Shown here: piece by piece, positions 7,347 through 16,365 of the stretch
Position numbering within the stretch: the first letter of the stretch is position 1
Layout: each line of letters starts with the position of its first letter
Origin: JALORV01 sp963724365
GTDB taxonomy: Bacteria; Pseudomonadota; Gammaproteobacteria; Burkholderiales; Burkholderiaceae_F
Direction: 5' to 3'
Assembly: GCA_963724365.1 (NCBI GenBank)
Contig: CAVRUR010000016.1
Coordinates: forward strand, 1 to 64,000
Length of the DNA stretch: 64,000 nt
The notes under the pieces: model-generated
Database searches by the model: none
What the model was told of the DNA's origin: nothing
What the model saw: only the letters and a program-made list of their open reading frames with translations
Program-made: the position numbers and the translations under genes

Positions 7347-10205
7347 ATGATGCGACAGTTCCAGGTCAACTCGTACCTGTTCGGCGGCAATGCGCCGTAC
7401 GTCGAGGAACTCTACGAGCGTTACCTCGACAACCCCGGTTCGGTGCCTGAAAAATGGCGCGCCTACTTCGATCAGATGCAACTTGTACCGGCGGCCGATG
7501 GCTCGCCGAGTTCGCGCGATGTCGCGCACGCGCCGATCGTCGAGTCCTTCGCCCAGCGCGCCAAGGCCGGAGCCTTCCAGCCGAAGGTGGCTCCGACCGA
7601 CCTGTCGGTGGCGCGCAAGCAGGTCCATGTCCAGTCGATCATCGCGGCCTATCGCTTCCTCGGCAACCGCTGGGCCAATCTCGATCCGTTGCAACGGCAG
7701 GAACGGCCGTCGATTCCGGAACTCGAACCCGCGTTCTATGACCTGACCGAAGCCGACATGGACACCGCCTTTTCGGCGTCCAACACGTACTTCGGGCAGG
7801 AACAGATGACGCTGCGCGAGATCATCACCGCTCTGCGCCAGACCTACTGCGGCAGCATCGGCGCCGAGTACATGTACATCTCCGATCCCGCGCAGAAGCG
7901 CTGGATCCAGCAGCGGCTCGAGTCGGTGCGCTCGACACCGACGTTCGGCGCCGAAGACAAGCTGCACATCCTCGAGCGGCTGACTGCCGCCGAAGGCCTC
8001 GAGCGTTTCCTGCACACGAAGTACGTCGGTCAGAAGCGTTTCTCGCTGGAAGGCGGCGAGACCTTCATTGCCTCGATGGACGAACTGATCCAGCGCGCCG
8101 GCTCGAAGGGCGTCGAGGAGATAGTCATCGGCATGGCGCACCGTGGCCGCCTCAACGTGCTGGTCAACACGCTCGGCAAGATGCCGAAGGAACTGTTCGC
8201 CGAATTCGAGGGCAAACCCGGCTCCGACCTGCCGGCGGGTGACGTCAAGTACCACATGGGGTTTTCGAGCGACATCCCGACCCCGGGCGGACCGGTGCAC
8301 CTGTCACTCGCGTTCAATCCGTCGCACCTCGAGATCGTCAACCCGGTGGTCGAGGGTTCGGTGCGTGCCCGGCAGGAGCGTAGGGGCGACGAGTCGGGCG
8401 ACGAGGTGCTGCCGGTGCTGGTGCACGGCGATGCCGCCTTTGCCGGCCAGGGTGTCGTCATGGAAACGCTGAACCTGGCGCAGACGCGCGGCTACGGAAC
8501 CGGCGGAACGATCCACATCGTCATCAACAACCAGATCGGGTTCACGACATCCGATCCGCGCGATACGCGCTCGACGATCTACTGTTCCGACGTCGTCAAG
8601 ATGATCGAGGCGCCGGTCTTCCATGTGAACGGCGACGACCCCGAGGCGGTGGTTTTCCTCACGCATCTGGCCATGGACTACCGTCAGGAATTCAATCTGG
8701 ACGTCGTGCTCGACATCGTCTGCTTCCGCCGGCTCGGGCATAACGAGCAGGACACGCCGGCCGTCACGCAACCGCTGATGTACAAGAAGATCGGTGGCCA
8801 CCCGGGTACTCGCAAGGTTTATGCGGACAAGCTGGTGACACAGGGCACGATCACCGCCGAGGTACCGGACCAAATGGTCAAGGCCTACCGGGCGGCGATG
8901 GAGGAGGGCCGCACCACGTCGGACCCGGTGCTGACCAACTACAAGAGCAAGTACGCGGTCGACTGGTCGGCGTTCCTGAATCGCAAGTGGACCGACCACG
9001 CGGACACGGCCGTGCCACTGGCCGAGCTCAAGCGGCTCGGCGAGCGCATCACGACGATTCCCTCGACATTCAAGGTGCATCCGCTGGTCGAGAAGGTGAT
9101 CGCGGACCGGCGTGCGATGGCCGAAGGCAAGGTGCCGCTCGACTGGGGCATGGGCGAACATCTCGCGTTTGCGTCCCTGGTCGCCAGCGGCTATGCCGTG
9201 CGGCTCACCGGCCAGGACTCCGGTCGCGGCACCTTTACCCACCGCCATGCGGTGCTCCATGACCAGGCCCGCGAGAAGTGGGATGAGGGCACGTTCATCC
9301 CGTTGCAGCATGTGTCGGACACGCAGGCACCCTTCACCATCATCGATTCGGTGCTGTCGGAAGTAGCCGTGCTGGCGTTCGAGTACGGTTATGCCAGTGC
9401 GGAGCCGAATGCGCTGGTGATCTGGGAAGCGCAGTTCGGCGACTTCGTCAACGGCGCACAGGTGGTAATCGACCAGTTCCTGTCGTCCGGCGAAGTGAAG
9501 TGGGGCCGGCAGTCGGGGCTCACGCTGATGCTGCCGCATGGCTACGAGGGGCAGGGGCCCGAGCATTCGTCAGCGCGGCTGGAGCGCTTACTGCAGCTGG
9601 CGGCCGACAACAACATGCAGATCGCCCAGCCGACCACGGCCGCGCAGATCTTCCACCTGCTGCGCCGGCAGATGATCCGGCTCTTCCGCAAGCCGCTGGT
9701 GATCATGACCCCGAAGTCCCTGCTGCGGAACAAGGATGCGGCATCGGACCTGTCGGAACTCGCGCGCGGGGAGTTCCAGACCATCATCAGCGAGCGTGAC
9801 ACGACGATCGATGCGAAGAAGGTCAAGCGCATCGTGCTGTGCTCGGGGAAGGTCTATTACGACCTTGCGCACGCGCGGCGCGAGCGCAAGGAAGACGACG
9901 TCGCACTGTTGCGTGTCGAGCAGCTGTACCCGTTTCCACACAAGGCGCTGGCTGCGGAGTTCCGCAAGTTCCCGGCGGCCACGGAAATCGTCTGGTGCCA
10001 GGACGAACCGGCCAACCAAGGCCCGTGGTTCTACACCCAGCACCACCTGCTGGAGAACATGACCGAAGGCCAGAAGCTCGGTTATGCGGGACGGCCGGCG
10101 TCCGCATCGCCGGCAGTCGGGTACTACGCCAAGCATGTCGAGCAGCAGAAGGCGTTGATCGACACCGCGTTCGGAAAACTCAAGGGTCTCGTGCTGAACA
10201 AGTGA
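7347..10205 (+). CDS. sucA: 2-oxoglutarate dehydrogenase E1 component
   Basis: 952 residues from the ATG at 7347, seven bases after GAAAGGTGA; a second ATG follows directly. The N-terminus (NSYLFGGNAPYVEELYERYL) is the conserved E2-binding segment of E1o. The ThDP fold shows GMAHRGRLNVLVNTLGK, the GDAAFAGQGVVMETLNL stretch and INNQIGFTT. Late conserved blocks LPHGYEGQGPEHSSARLER and CQDEPANQGPW are intact. It decarboxylates 2-oxoglutarate and passes the succinyl group to the lipoyl arm of E2 in the TCA cycle. It starts the operon sucA-sucB-pspC-lpdA-zapE and is divergent from the KOR genes. Confidence 0.97.
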   Translation: MMRQFQVNSYLFGGNAPYVEELYERYLDNPGSVPEKWRAYFDQMQLVPAADGSPSSRDVAHAPIVESFAQRAKAGAFQPKVAPTDLSVARKQVHVQSIIAAYRFLGNRWANLDPLQRQERPSIPELEPAFYDLTEADMDTAFSASNTYFGQEQMTLREIITALRQTYCGSIGAEYMYISDPAQKRWIQQRLESVRSTPTFGAEDKLHILERLTAAEGLERFLHTKYVGQKRFSLEGGETFIASMDELIQRAGSKGVEEIVIGMAHRGRLNVLVNTLGKMPKELFAEFEGKPGSDLPAGDVKYHMGFSSDIPTPGGPVHLSLAFNPSHLEIVNPVVEGSVRARQERRGDESGDEVLPVLVHGDAAFAGQGVVMETLNLAQTRGYGTGGTIHIVINNQIGFTTSDPRDTRSTIYCSDVVKMIEAPVFHVNGDDPEAVVFLTHLAMDYRQEFNLDVVLDIVCFRRLGHNEQDTPAVTQPLMYKKIGGHPGTRKVYADKLVTQGTITAEVPDQMVKAYRAAMEEGRTTSDPVLTNYKSKYAVDWSAFLNRKWTDHADTAVPLAELKRLGERITTIPSTFKVHPLVEKVIADRRAMAEGKVPLDWGMGEHLAFASLVASGYAVRLTGQDSGRGTFTHRHAVLHDQAREKWDEGTFIPLQHVSDTQAPFTIIDSVLSEVAVLAFEYGYASAEPNALVIWEAQFGDFVNGAQVVIDQFLSSGEVKWGRQSGLTLMLPHGYEGQGPEHSSARLERLLQLAADNNMQIAQPTTAAQIFHLLRRQMIRLFRKPLVIMTPKSLLRNKDAASDLSELARGEFQTIISERDTTIDAKKVKRIVLCSGKVYYDLAHARRERKEDDVALLRVEQLYPFPHKALAAEFRKFPAATEIVWCQDEPANQGPWFYTQHHLLENMTEGQKLGYAGRPASASPAVGYYAKHVEQQKALIDTAFGKLKGLVLNK

Positions 10206-10206
10206 C

Positions 10207-10234
10207 GTTCCGGACGCGCGCAGCGTTCCGGAAC
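10207..10234 (+). repeat. Inverted repeat between sucA and sucB
   Basis: A seven-base stem GTTCCGG / CCGGAAC with a 14-base loop, just after the sucA stop. CGTTCCGGA also occurs twice as a direct repeat (10206 and 10224). There is no T-tract. It could stabilise the sucA transcript or reduce read-through into sucB across the 116-bp gap. Confidence 0.4.
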
Positions 10235-10321
10235 ATCGAGCACACGACCGGGCGGCCTGCCGCCTGACTCGCGCAGCGACACCCGGTTGAGTTCGCGTCC
10301 AACATCGGAGCCAGGAAGAAA

Positions 10322-11566
10322 ATGGCAATAGTTGAAGTCAAGGTACCGCAGCTGTCGGAATCGGTCGCCGAAGCCACGCTGCTGCAGTGGAAGAAGAAAC
10401 CCGGCGACGCGATTGTCGGCGACGAGATCCTGATCGAGATCGAGACCGACAAGGTCGTGCTGGAAGTGCCGGCGCCGTCGGGCGGGGCGCTCGGCCAGAT
10501 CATCAAGGGCGATGGCGCTACGGTCGTGTCGGGCGAAGTCATCGCGACGATCGATACGGAAGGCAAAGGCGCAGCGGCGGCGGTCGCGAGCCCGGCCCCT
10601 GCCGTGCCGAAAGCGGCAGCGTCCGGCGCGGCAGGCGTAGCGATGCCCGCCGCGGCGAAGCTGATGGCCGACGCCGGGCTCGCGGCCGGACAGGTCGCCG
10701 GTACCGGCAAGGACGGCCGCGTGACCAAGGGCGACGTACTCGGCGCGCTGGCCGCGGGCACGCAGGCGCGCGCGGCTCCTGCGCCGGCTCCCGCACCCGC
10801 CGCGCCGGTGGCACGGCCAGCGCTTCCGGAAGTCAAGGCGCCGATCGACTTCTCGTCGCTCGCCGACCGGCCGGAGCAGCGCGTGCCGATGTCGCGATTG
10901 CGCCAGCGGGTGGCGGAGCGCCTCGTTCAGTCCCAGTCGACCGCGGCCATCCTGACCACGTTCAACGAGGTCAACATGGCGCCGCTGATGGACCTTCGGA
11001 ATCGCTACAAGGACCGCTTCGAAAAGGAGCACGGCGTGAAGCTCGGCTTCATGTCGTTCTTCGTCAAGGCTGCTGTCGCCGCGCTGAAGAAGTACCCGGT
11101 GCTGAATGCCTCGGTCGACGGCAATGACATCGTCTACCACGGCTACTTCGACATCGGCATCGCCGTCGGGTCGCCGCGCGGATTGGTGGTGCCCATCGTG
11201 CGCGATGCCGACCAGATGACCTTTGCGGACATCGAGAAGAAGATCGCCGACTTCGGCAAGCGTGCGGGCGAGGGCAAGCTGGCGCTCGAGGAACTCACCG
11301 GTGGCACCTTCTCGATCTCCAATGGCGGCGTATTCGGATCGATGCTGTCGACACCGATCATCAATCCGCCGCAGTCGGCCATCCTGGGCGTGCACGCGAC
11401 CAAGGACCGCGCCGTGGTCGAGAATGGTCAGATCGTCGTGCGGCCGATGAACTACCTGGCAATGTCGTACGACCATCGCATCATCGATGGTCGCGAGGCA
11501 GTGCTGTCACTGGTCACAATGAAGGAAGCGCTGGAGGATCCCGCGCGTCTGCTGCTGGAGGTCTAG
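10322..11566 (+). CDS. sucB: Dihydrolipoyl succinyltransferase, E2 of 2-oxoglutarate dehydrogenase
   Basis: 414 residues. A single N-terminal lipoyl domain has the lipoylation lysine in ETDKVVLEVPAP. An Ala/Pro-rich linker follows, then a peripheral-subunit-binding domain (AAKLMADAGLAAGQVAGTG), a second Ala/Pro linker and the C-terminal acyltransferase domain. The active-site motif is YDHRIIDGREAV, and the GGTFSISNGGVFGSMLSTPI block is conserved. It transfers the succinyl group to CoA and forms the core of the complex. A GAGCCAGGAAG ribosome site precedes the ATG. The length agrees with betaproteobacterial OdhB proteins. Confidence 0.97.
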   Translation: MAIVEVKVPQLSESVAEATLLQWKKKPGDAIVGDEILIEIETDKVVLEVPAPSGGALGQIIKGDGATVVSGEVIATIDTEGKGAAAAVASPAPAVPKAAASGAAGVAMPAAAKLMADAGLAAGQVAGTGKDGRVTKGDVLGALAAGTQARAAPAPAPAPAAPVARPALPEVKAPIDFSSLADRPEQRVPMSRLRQRVAERLVQSQSTAAILTTFNEVNMAPLMDLRNRYKDRFEKEHGVKLGFMSFFVKAAVAALKKYPVLNASVDGNDIVYHGYFDIGIAVGSPRGLVVPIVRDADQMTFADIEKKIADFGKRAGEGKLALEELTGGTFSISNGGVFGSMLSTPIINPPQSAILGVHATKDRAVVENGQIVVRPMNYLAMSYDHRIIDGREAVLSLVTMKEALEDPARLLLEV

Positions 11567-11569
11567 ACA

Positions 11570-11902
11570 ATGGGTACCGCTGACGAAATTGGAAAACTGC
11601 ATGCGCTGTACAAGGACGGGGCGCTGACCCAGGCCGAGTTCGAGACGGCCAAGGCCGACCTGTTCCGCCGGCAATCCGCTGGAAGTGCAGGCGATCCGCT
11701 GAGGGCGGCGGCGGAGGGCGCCAACCGCTTGCGCCTGTCGGACTCCGACAAGTGGATCGCCGGCGTCTGCGGTGGACTCGGCAAGACGACGGGGGTTGAC
11801 TCCTGGATCTGGCGGCTGCTGTTCGCGCTCGGCCTGTTCCTCGGCGGCGTCACGCTGATCCTTTACATCCTGCTGTGGATATTCGTGCCGCGCGAGTACT
11901 GA
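11570..11902 (+). CDS. PspC-domain membrane protein with N-terminal SHOCT motif
   Basis: 110 residues, starting 3 bp after the sucB stop. Residues 5-30 are a SHOCT (short C-terminal-type) helical motif (LHALYKDGALTQAEFETAK). Residues about 60-107 are a PspC domain: WIAGVCGGLGKTTG followed by a hydrophobic helix and the closing IFVPREY. PspC-type proteins sit in the inner membrane and in phage-shock systems sense envelope stress; their role elsewhere is open. Its place between E2 and E3 of the same enzyme complex is unusual and makes co-expression certain, but gives no clue to a catalytic role. Confidence 0.85.
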   Translation: MGTADEIGKLHALYKDGALTQAEFETAKADLFRRQSAGSAGDPLRAAAEGANRLRLSDSDKWIAGVCGGLGKTTGVDSWIWRLLFALGLFLGGVTLILYILLWIFVPREY

Positions 11903-11930
11903 GCCCGGCGTCAGTTCCTGAAAGGCAAGC

Positions 11931-13370
11931 ATGTCGAAGAATTTCGACGTCGTCGTGATCGGCGGCGGCCCCGGCGGATACATTGCCGCGATCCGGGCGG
12001 CGCAGCTCGGTTTCTCGGTCGCCTGCATCGATCAGTGGAAGGGGAAGGACGGCGGGCCGGCGCCCGGCGGCACCTGCACCAATATCGGCTGCATTCCGTC
12101 CAAGGCGCTGCTGCAATCCTCGGAGCACTTTGAACACGCCGGCCACCACTTCGCCGCACATGGCATCGAGGTCAAGGGGCTCGGTCTCGACCTGGGCAAG
12201 ATGCTCGGTCGCAAGGACACGGTCGTCCGGCAGAACAATGACGGCATTCTGTTCCTGTTCAAGAAAAACAAGATCGCGTTCTTCCACGGACGTGGCTCGT
12301 TCGTCGGACGTGTCGACGCCGGCATCGAAGTGAAAGTCGACAGTGCAACGAGCGAGAATCTCGTCGCGCGCCATGTGATCGTCGCAACCGGTTCGAATGC
12401 GCGCCCGCTGCCCGGCGCGGACTTCGACGAAATCCGCATCCTGTCGAACGATGGCGCGCTGGCGATCCCCGAAGTGCCGAAGCGCCTCGGCGTCATCGGC
12501 GCGGGCGTCATCGGCCTCGAGATGGGCTCGGTGTGGCGCCGCCTTGGAGCCGACGTCACGATCCTCGAGGCGCTGCCGGCGTTTCTGGGCACGGTCGACG
12601 ATCAGATCGCGAGGGAAGCCGCGAAGCTTTTCGCGCGACAGGGACTGAAGATCCACCTCGGCGTAAGGATCGACGCTGTCGCCGTCGAGAAGAAGGGCAA
12701 GTCCGAGGAAGTCCGCGTCACTTATGCGGATGCGAAGGGCGACGCGCAGTCACTTGCCGTGGACAGGCTGATCGTTTCGATCGGCCGGGTCCCGAACACG
12801 ACCGGACTCAACGTCGAGGCGGTCGGGCTGACGCTCGATGCGCGTGGCTTCGTCGCAGTCGATGACGATTGCCGCACCAATGTGCCGAATGTCTGGGCGA
12901 TCGGCGATGCGGTGCGCGGACCGATGCTGGCCCACAAGGCGGAAGAGGAGGGGGTGGCTGTTGCGGAGCGCATCGCCGGTCAGCATGGCCATGTCAACTT
13001 CAACACGATCCCCTGGGTGATTTACACGTCACCGGAGATCGCGTGGGTCGGCCAGACGGAACAGCAGCTGAAGGCCGCGGGCCGCGCCTACAAGGCCGGC
13101 ACTTTTCCGTTCGCGGCGAACGGCCGCGCGCGCGCACTCGGCGACACCAATGGCCTGGTCAAGTTACTTGCGGACGCAGCGACCGATGAAATCCTCGGCG
13201 TTCACATCATCGGTCCGTTCGCGTCGGAGCTGATCGCCGAGGCGGTCGTTGCCATGGAGTTTCGCGCGTCGGCCGAGGACATCGCGCGCATCTGCCACGC
13301 ACATCCGTCGCTGTCCGAGGCGACCAAAGAGGCGGCGCTCGCGGTCGACAAGCGCACACTCAATCTCTGA
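11931..13370 (+). CDS. lpdA: Dihydrolipoyl dehydrogenase (E3)
   Basis: 479 residues of the pyridine nucleotide-disulfide oxidoreductase family. It has an FAD site (VVIGGGPGGYIAAIRAAQ), the redox disulfide Cys49/Cys54 in GGTCTNIGCIPSK, a NAD site (LGVIGAGVIGLEMGSVWRRL) and a C-terminal dimer domain with the catalytic His-Glu pair in CHAHPSLSEATKEAAL. It reoxidises the dihydrolipoyl arm of E2 with NAD. The gene lies 28 bp after the PspC gene in the same operon. The length is normal for the family. Confidence 0.96.
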   Translation: MSKNFDVVVIGGGPGGYIAAIRAAQLGFSVACIDQWKGKDGGPAPGGTCTNIGCIPSKALLQSSEHFEHAGHHFAAHGIEVKGLGLDLGKMLGRKDTVVRQNNDGILFLFKKNKIAFFHGRGSFVGRVDAGIEVKVDSATSENLVARHVIVATGSNARPLPGADFDEIRILSNDGALAIPEVPKRLGVIGAGVIGLEMGSVWRRLGADVTILEALPAFLGTVDDQIAREAAKLFARQGLKIHLGVRIDAVAVEKKGKSEEVRVTYADAKGDAQSLAVDRLIVSIGRVPNTTGLNVEAVGLTLDARGFVAVDDDCRTNVPNVWAIGDAVRGPMLAHKAEEEGVAVAERIAGQHGHVNFNTIPWVIYTSPEIAWVGQTEQQLKAAGRAYKAGTFPFAANGRARALGDTNGLVKLLADAATDEILGVHIIGPFASELIAEAVVAMEFRASAEDIARICHAHPSLSEATKEAALAVDKRTLNL

Positions 13371-13418
13371 ATCTCTCGCAGTCCAGCCGCAAGACGTCCT
13401 CCCTGAGACAGCGCCCGC

Positions 13419-14510
13419 GTGTCGTTTCGACCCCAGCTCGATGCTGCGCTCGCGCAACGCGGATACGCACTGGATGAATCACAGGAGCGCGCCGCCGAAC
13501 GGTTGCAGCTCCTCTACCAGGACTGGACTGACTACAAGGCACAGCGCTCGAACGCGCTGAGAAAGCTGCTGGTGCGCCCGCCGGTGCCGCGCGGCGTCTA
13601 CCTGTGGGGCGATGTCGGCCGCGGCAAGAGCTTCCTGATGGATGCGTTCTTCGCCACCGTGCCGGTGATACGCAAGACGCGGGTCCATTTCCACGAGTTC
13701 ATGCGCGGCGTTCATGCGGAACTGCACGAGCTCAAGGGGACGGCCGAGCCGCTCGACGAGGTTGCGCAGCGCATCGCGCGCAGGCATCGGCTCATCTGCT
13801 TCGACGAGTTCCACGTGTCGGACATTGCCGACGCGATGATCCTGTATCGCCTGCTCGACCGGCTTTTCGCGCTGAACGTCGGTTTCGTGATCACGTCGAA
13901 CTACGCACCGGATGCCCTGTACCCGGACGGCCTGCATCGAGACCGGATGCTGCCTGCGATCGAATTGCTCAGGGCCCGTCTTGACGTCGTACTTGTCGAT
14001 GGCGGCGTGGATTACCGGCGGCGCGCGATGGAACGCATCGAGGCCTACATCACGCCATGGGGTGCCGGGGCCGAGCAGGTACTGGCCGCCGCATTCGATC
14101 GCGTTGCCGAATCCGAAGACGATGATCCCGTGCTGATCATCGAATCGCGGACGATCCGCGCGCGGCGGCGGGCGGGCGGCGTGGTCTGGTTCGACTTCGC
14201 CGTGCTTTGCGGCGGCCCCCGCTCGCAGAACGACTATCTCGAGCTGGCGGCGCAGTTCCATACGGTGGTGCTGTCCAATGTTCCGAAAATGTCCGCTGGC
14301 CAGGCGTCGGAAGCGCGGCGCTTCACCTGGCTGGTGGACGTCCTTTATGACCATCGGGTCAAGCTGCTGCTGTCCGCCGAAGTGCCCGCTGCTGAGCTGT
14401 ACGCGGCCGGGGCTCTTTCGAACGAATTCACGCGCACCGTGTCACGGCTGGAAGAGATGCAGTCGCGCGCCTACCTTGAATCATCGCGGCGAGCCGTGGG
14501 TCGTGTGTAA
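13419..14510 (+). CDS. zapE: Cell division ATPase ZapE (AFG1 family)
   Basis: 363 residues from a GTG start. The AFG1-type P-loop ATPase shows Walker A GDVGRGKSFLMD, Walker B LICFDEFHV followed by SDIADAMIL, and the sensor region VITSNYAPDALYPDGLHRDR. In E. coli the protein associates with the Z-ring; the mitochondrial relatives help turn over respiratory proteins. In betaproteobacteria the gene is commonly placed behind lpdA, as here (48-bp spacing). Confidence 0.93.
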   Translation: MSFRPQLDAALAQRGYALDESQERAAERLQLLYQDWTDYKAQRSNALRKLLVRPPVPRGVYLWGDVGRGKSFLMDAFFATVPVIRKTRVHFHEFMRGVHAELHELKGTAEPLDEVAQRIARRHRLICFDEFHVSDIADAMILYRLLDRLFALNVGFVITSNYAPDALYPDGLHRDRMLPAIELLRARLDVVLVDGGVDYRRRAMERIEAYITPWGAGAEQVLAAAFDRVAESEDDDPVLIIESRTIRARRRAGGVVWFDFAVLCGGPRSQNDYLELAAQFHTVVLSNVPKMSAGQASEARRFTWLVDVLYDHRVKLLLSAEVPAAELYAAGALSNEFTRTVSRLEEMQSRAYLESSRRAVGRV

Positions 14511-14541
14511 TCCGATCGCGCCCCCCGGACGTTGACTTCCT

Positions 14542-15288
14542 GTGCGTACTCTGATTCTGCTGATTGCCTTGCTCGCCGCGGCCGTTGCGTCCGCGCAGGA
14601 ATTTTCTGCCCGCTTCCCGCATGGCAGCATCACGACGCGCGACCAGGCCGATCGCGCCATCGAGGCCGCACAGAAGGAGGAGGTCCGGCTCGACGCTGAG
14701 TTTTCTGCGCGCGAGGCCGAGTGCTATCGCGGGTTCCTCGTCAACGACTGCCGGGAAAAGGTGCGACGCGATCGCGAACTGGCGCGGCGCGACGTGCGGC
14801 GGGTCGAAGTGGAGGCCAAGGACACGCGGCGCCGGCTGGACCAGGAGGACCTGGCGCGCCGGCGTGCCGAGCAGGAAAAGCAGCAGGCGCTCGAGGCCGA
14901 GGCCAAGAGCGCTCGTGAAGCGGCCGCGCGCGGCGAGTCCGAAAAGCGCACCTCAAAGGCGGCCGAAAGCGCGAAAGGAGCCCTGTCCGACGAGGAAGTC
15001 GCCCGCAATCGCGCAGACTACGAGCGCAAGCAGCAAGAGCACGCCGCGCGACTCGAGCGTGAAAAGCAGGACAGCGGCAAAGCGAGCGCAGGACGCGGCG
15101 GCGTACCAGCAGAAGCAGATCGACGCGGCCAAGCGCGCCGAGGCCAGTGCCGCCGAACGCAAGCGTCGCGAGGAACGGCGTGCGGAGCGCAAGAAGGCGC
15201 TGGAGCAGAAGGAGGTGGAGCGCGAGGCGCTCCGCAAGCGCGCGGAAGAGGCTGCCGCGGCACTGCCGCGCTAGGGCCTGTGCGCTAG
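14542..15288 (+). CDS. Exported coiled-coil protein, frameshifted near its C-terminus
   Basis: GTG start followed by a cleavable signal peptide (MRTLILLIALLAAAVASAQ), then a highly charged Arg/Lys/Glu/Ala region that should form long coiled coil. Two cysteines (AECYRGFLVNDC) may form a disulfide. Near 15070 the coiled-coil pattern moves to the +1 frame (AAYQQKQIDAAKRAEAS...) and continues to a TAG at 15272-15274. One extra G in GAAAAGCAGG explains this. As read, the frame instead ends at 15288 with an unlikely tail. Corrected, the protein is about 243 residues and resembles the proteins loosely annotated as colicin-uptake-like membrane proteins. Its function is unknown. Confidence 0.65.
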   Translation: MRTLILLIALLAAAVASAQEFSARFPHGSITTRDQADRAIEAAQKEEVRLDAEFSAREAECYRGFLVNDCREKVRRDRELARRDVRRVEVEAKDTRRRLDQEDLARRRAEQEKQQALEAEAKSAREAAARGESEKRTSKAAESAKGALSDEEVARNRADYERKQQEHAARLEREKQDSGKASAGRGGVPAEADRRGQARRGQCRRTQASRGTACGAQEGAGAEGGGARGAPQARGRGCRGTAALGPVR

Positions 15289-16061
15289 CTGCGGCCGCGC
15301 TGACCTTCTCTGGGTTGCGGCTCGAGCTTGATGATCGCAACCGAGAGGTTGTCGCCACGACCCTCGCCACGCTCGCGTGCCAGCGAAACGAGGCGCTCGG
15401 AGGCGTCCCGCGGCGACAAATGCTGGAGGATCTCCGCGAGTTCGTCGTCCTCGAAGTACGCCCACATGCCATCGCTTGCCAGCAGGAAGACATCGCCTTC
15501 CCGCAGGGAGGCGTCCTCGCCGATGACGATCTTCGGCTTCTTGTTGATGCCGAGCGCACTGACCAGGATGTTCTTGTAGCGGCCGGCGGCGATTTCTGCG
15601 TCCTCGTAGCGGCCCTCGAGCCGTAGCTGTTCCGCGTAGGTGTGGTCTTCGGTACGGTGAACCAGCTTTCCGCCGCGGAAGAAGTACAGCCGGCTGTCGC
15701 CCGCATGCGCCCAGATCGCGTAATTCTTCTTGATGATCAGTGCGCACATGGTGGCGTGCGGTTCCTTCTCGGAGGCGATCGCGGTCAGGCGGATGACGGT
15801 GTGGGCCTCGGCGGCCAAATGCAGCAACATGTCACGGAACGTCGAATCGCGTTCGGTCATGTCCTTGAAGAGGTTTTCGGCTGTGCTGACGACCTGATCG
15901 GCCGCCATCCGACCGCCTGTCCGCCCTCCCATGCCGTCTGCGACTATTGCGAGCATGGCACCAGGATTACGCGGGCTGGTGATAATGGCCACGCGGTCCT
16001 GTTGTTCCTGCCGGTCGCCGATGTGCTGCGCGACGCAGACGTTGACTTTGAAGCTCGTCAC
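15285..16061 (-). CDS. PP2C-type serine/threonine protein phosphatase
   Basis: 258 residues. The PPM/PP2C metal-binding motifs are visible: QEQQDRVAI near the start, IVADGMGGRTGG, WAHAGDSRLYFFRGGKL, LLASDGMWAYF and GRGDNLSVAII, so all aspartate ligands of the dinuclear Mn/Mg site seem present. Such stand-alone phosphatases reverse Ser/Thr phosphorylation by Hanks-type kinases, but no kinase lies in this window. It is convergent with the coiled-coil gene and divergent from the DUF465 gene. Confidence 0.9.
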   Translation of the reverse strand: MTSFKVNVCVAQHIGDRQEQQDRVAIITSPRNPGAMLAIVADGMGGRTGGRMAADQVVSTAENLFKDMTERDSTFRDMLLHLAAEAHTVIRLTAIASEKEPHATMCALIIKKNYAIWAHAGDSRLYFFRGGKLVHRTEDHTYAEQLRLEGRYEDAEIAAGRYKNILVSALGINKKPKIVIGEDASLREGDVFLLASDGMWAYFEDDELAEILQHLSPRDASERLVSLARERGEGRGDNLSVAIIKLEPQPREGQRGRS

Positions 16062-16167
16062 GCGACTCTGATGGACTGTTGAAGGAGTCTATCATCGGCT
16101 TTCTCGCTGCTGCCGGAGCGCTGGTACCGCAGCCTTTTCGGGTCCACTTTGACGATTTGCACGCGCC

Positions 16168-16365
16168 ATGGAACAGGACGAGGTCAAGCGGCGCATCATC
16201 GAACTGCAGGTCGAGCATCGTGATCTCGACGACGCGATCGAACGCCTCGCGATTCAGCCTGGAGTCGATGAGCTCGCCTTGCGGCGCATGAAGAAGCGCA
16301 AGCTGCAGATCAAGGATTCGGTCCGCCTGCTCGAAATGCAGCTCGTGCCCGACATACCTGCGTGA
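16168..16365 (+). CDS. DUF465 (YdcH-like) small helical protein
   Basis: 65 residues, rich in Lys/Arg/Glu/Asp, predicted to be two antiparallel helices. The MKKRKLQIKDSVRLLEMQL end matches the DUF465/YdcH family. No biochemical role is established. Its stop overlaps the start of the helicase gene by the four bases GTGA, so the two are translationally coupled. Confidence 0.8.
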   Translation: MEQDEVKRRIIELQVEHRDLDDAIERLAIQPGVDELALRRMKKRKLQIKDSVRLLEMQLVPDIPA

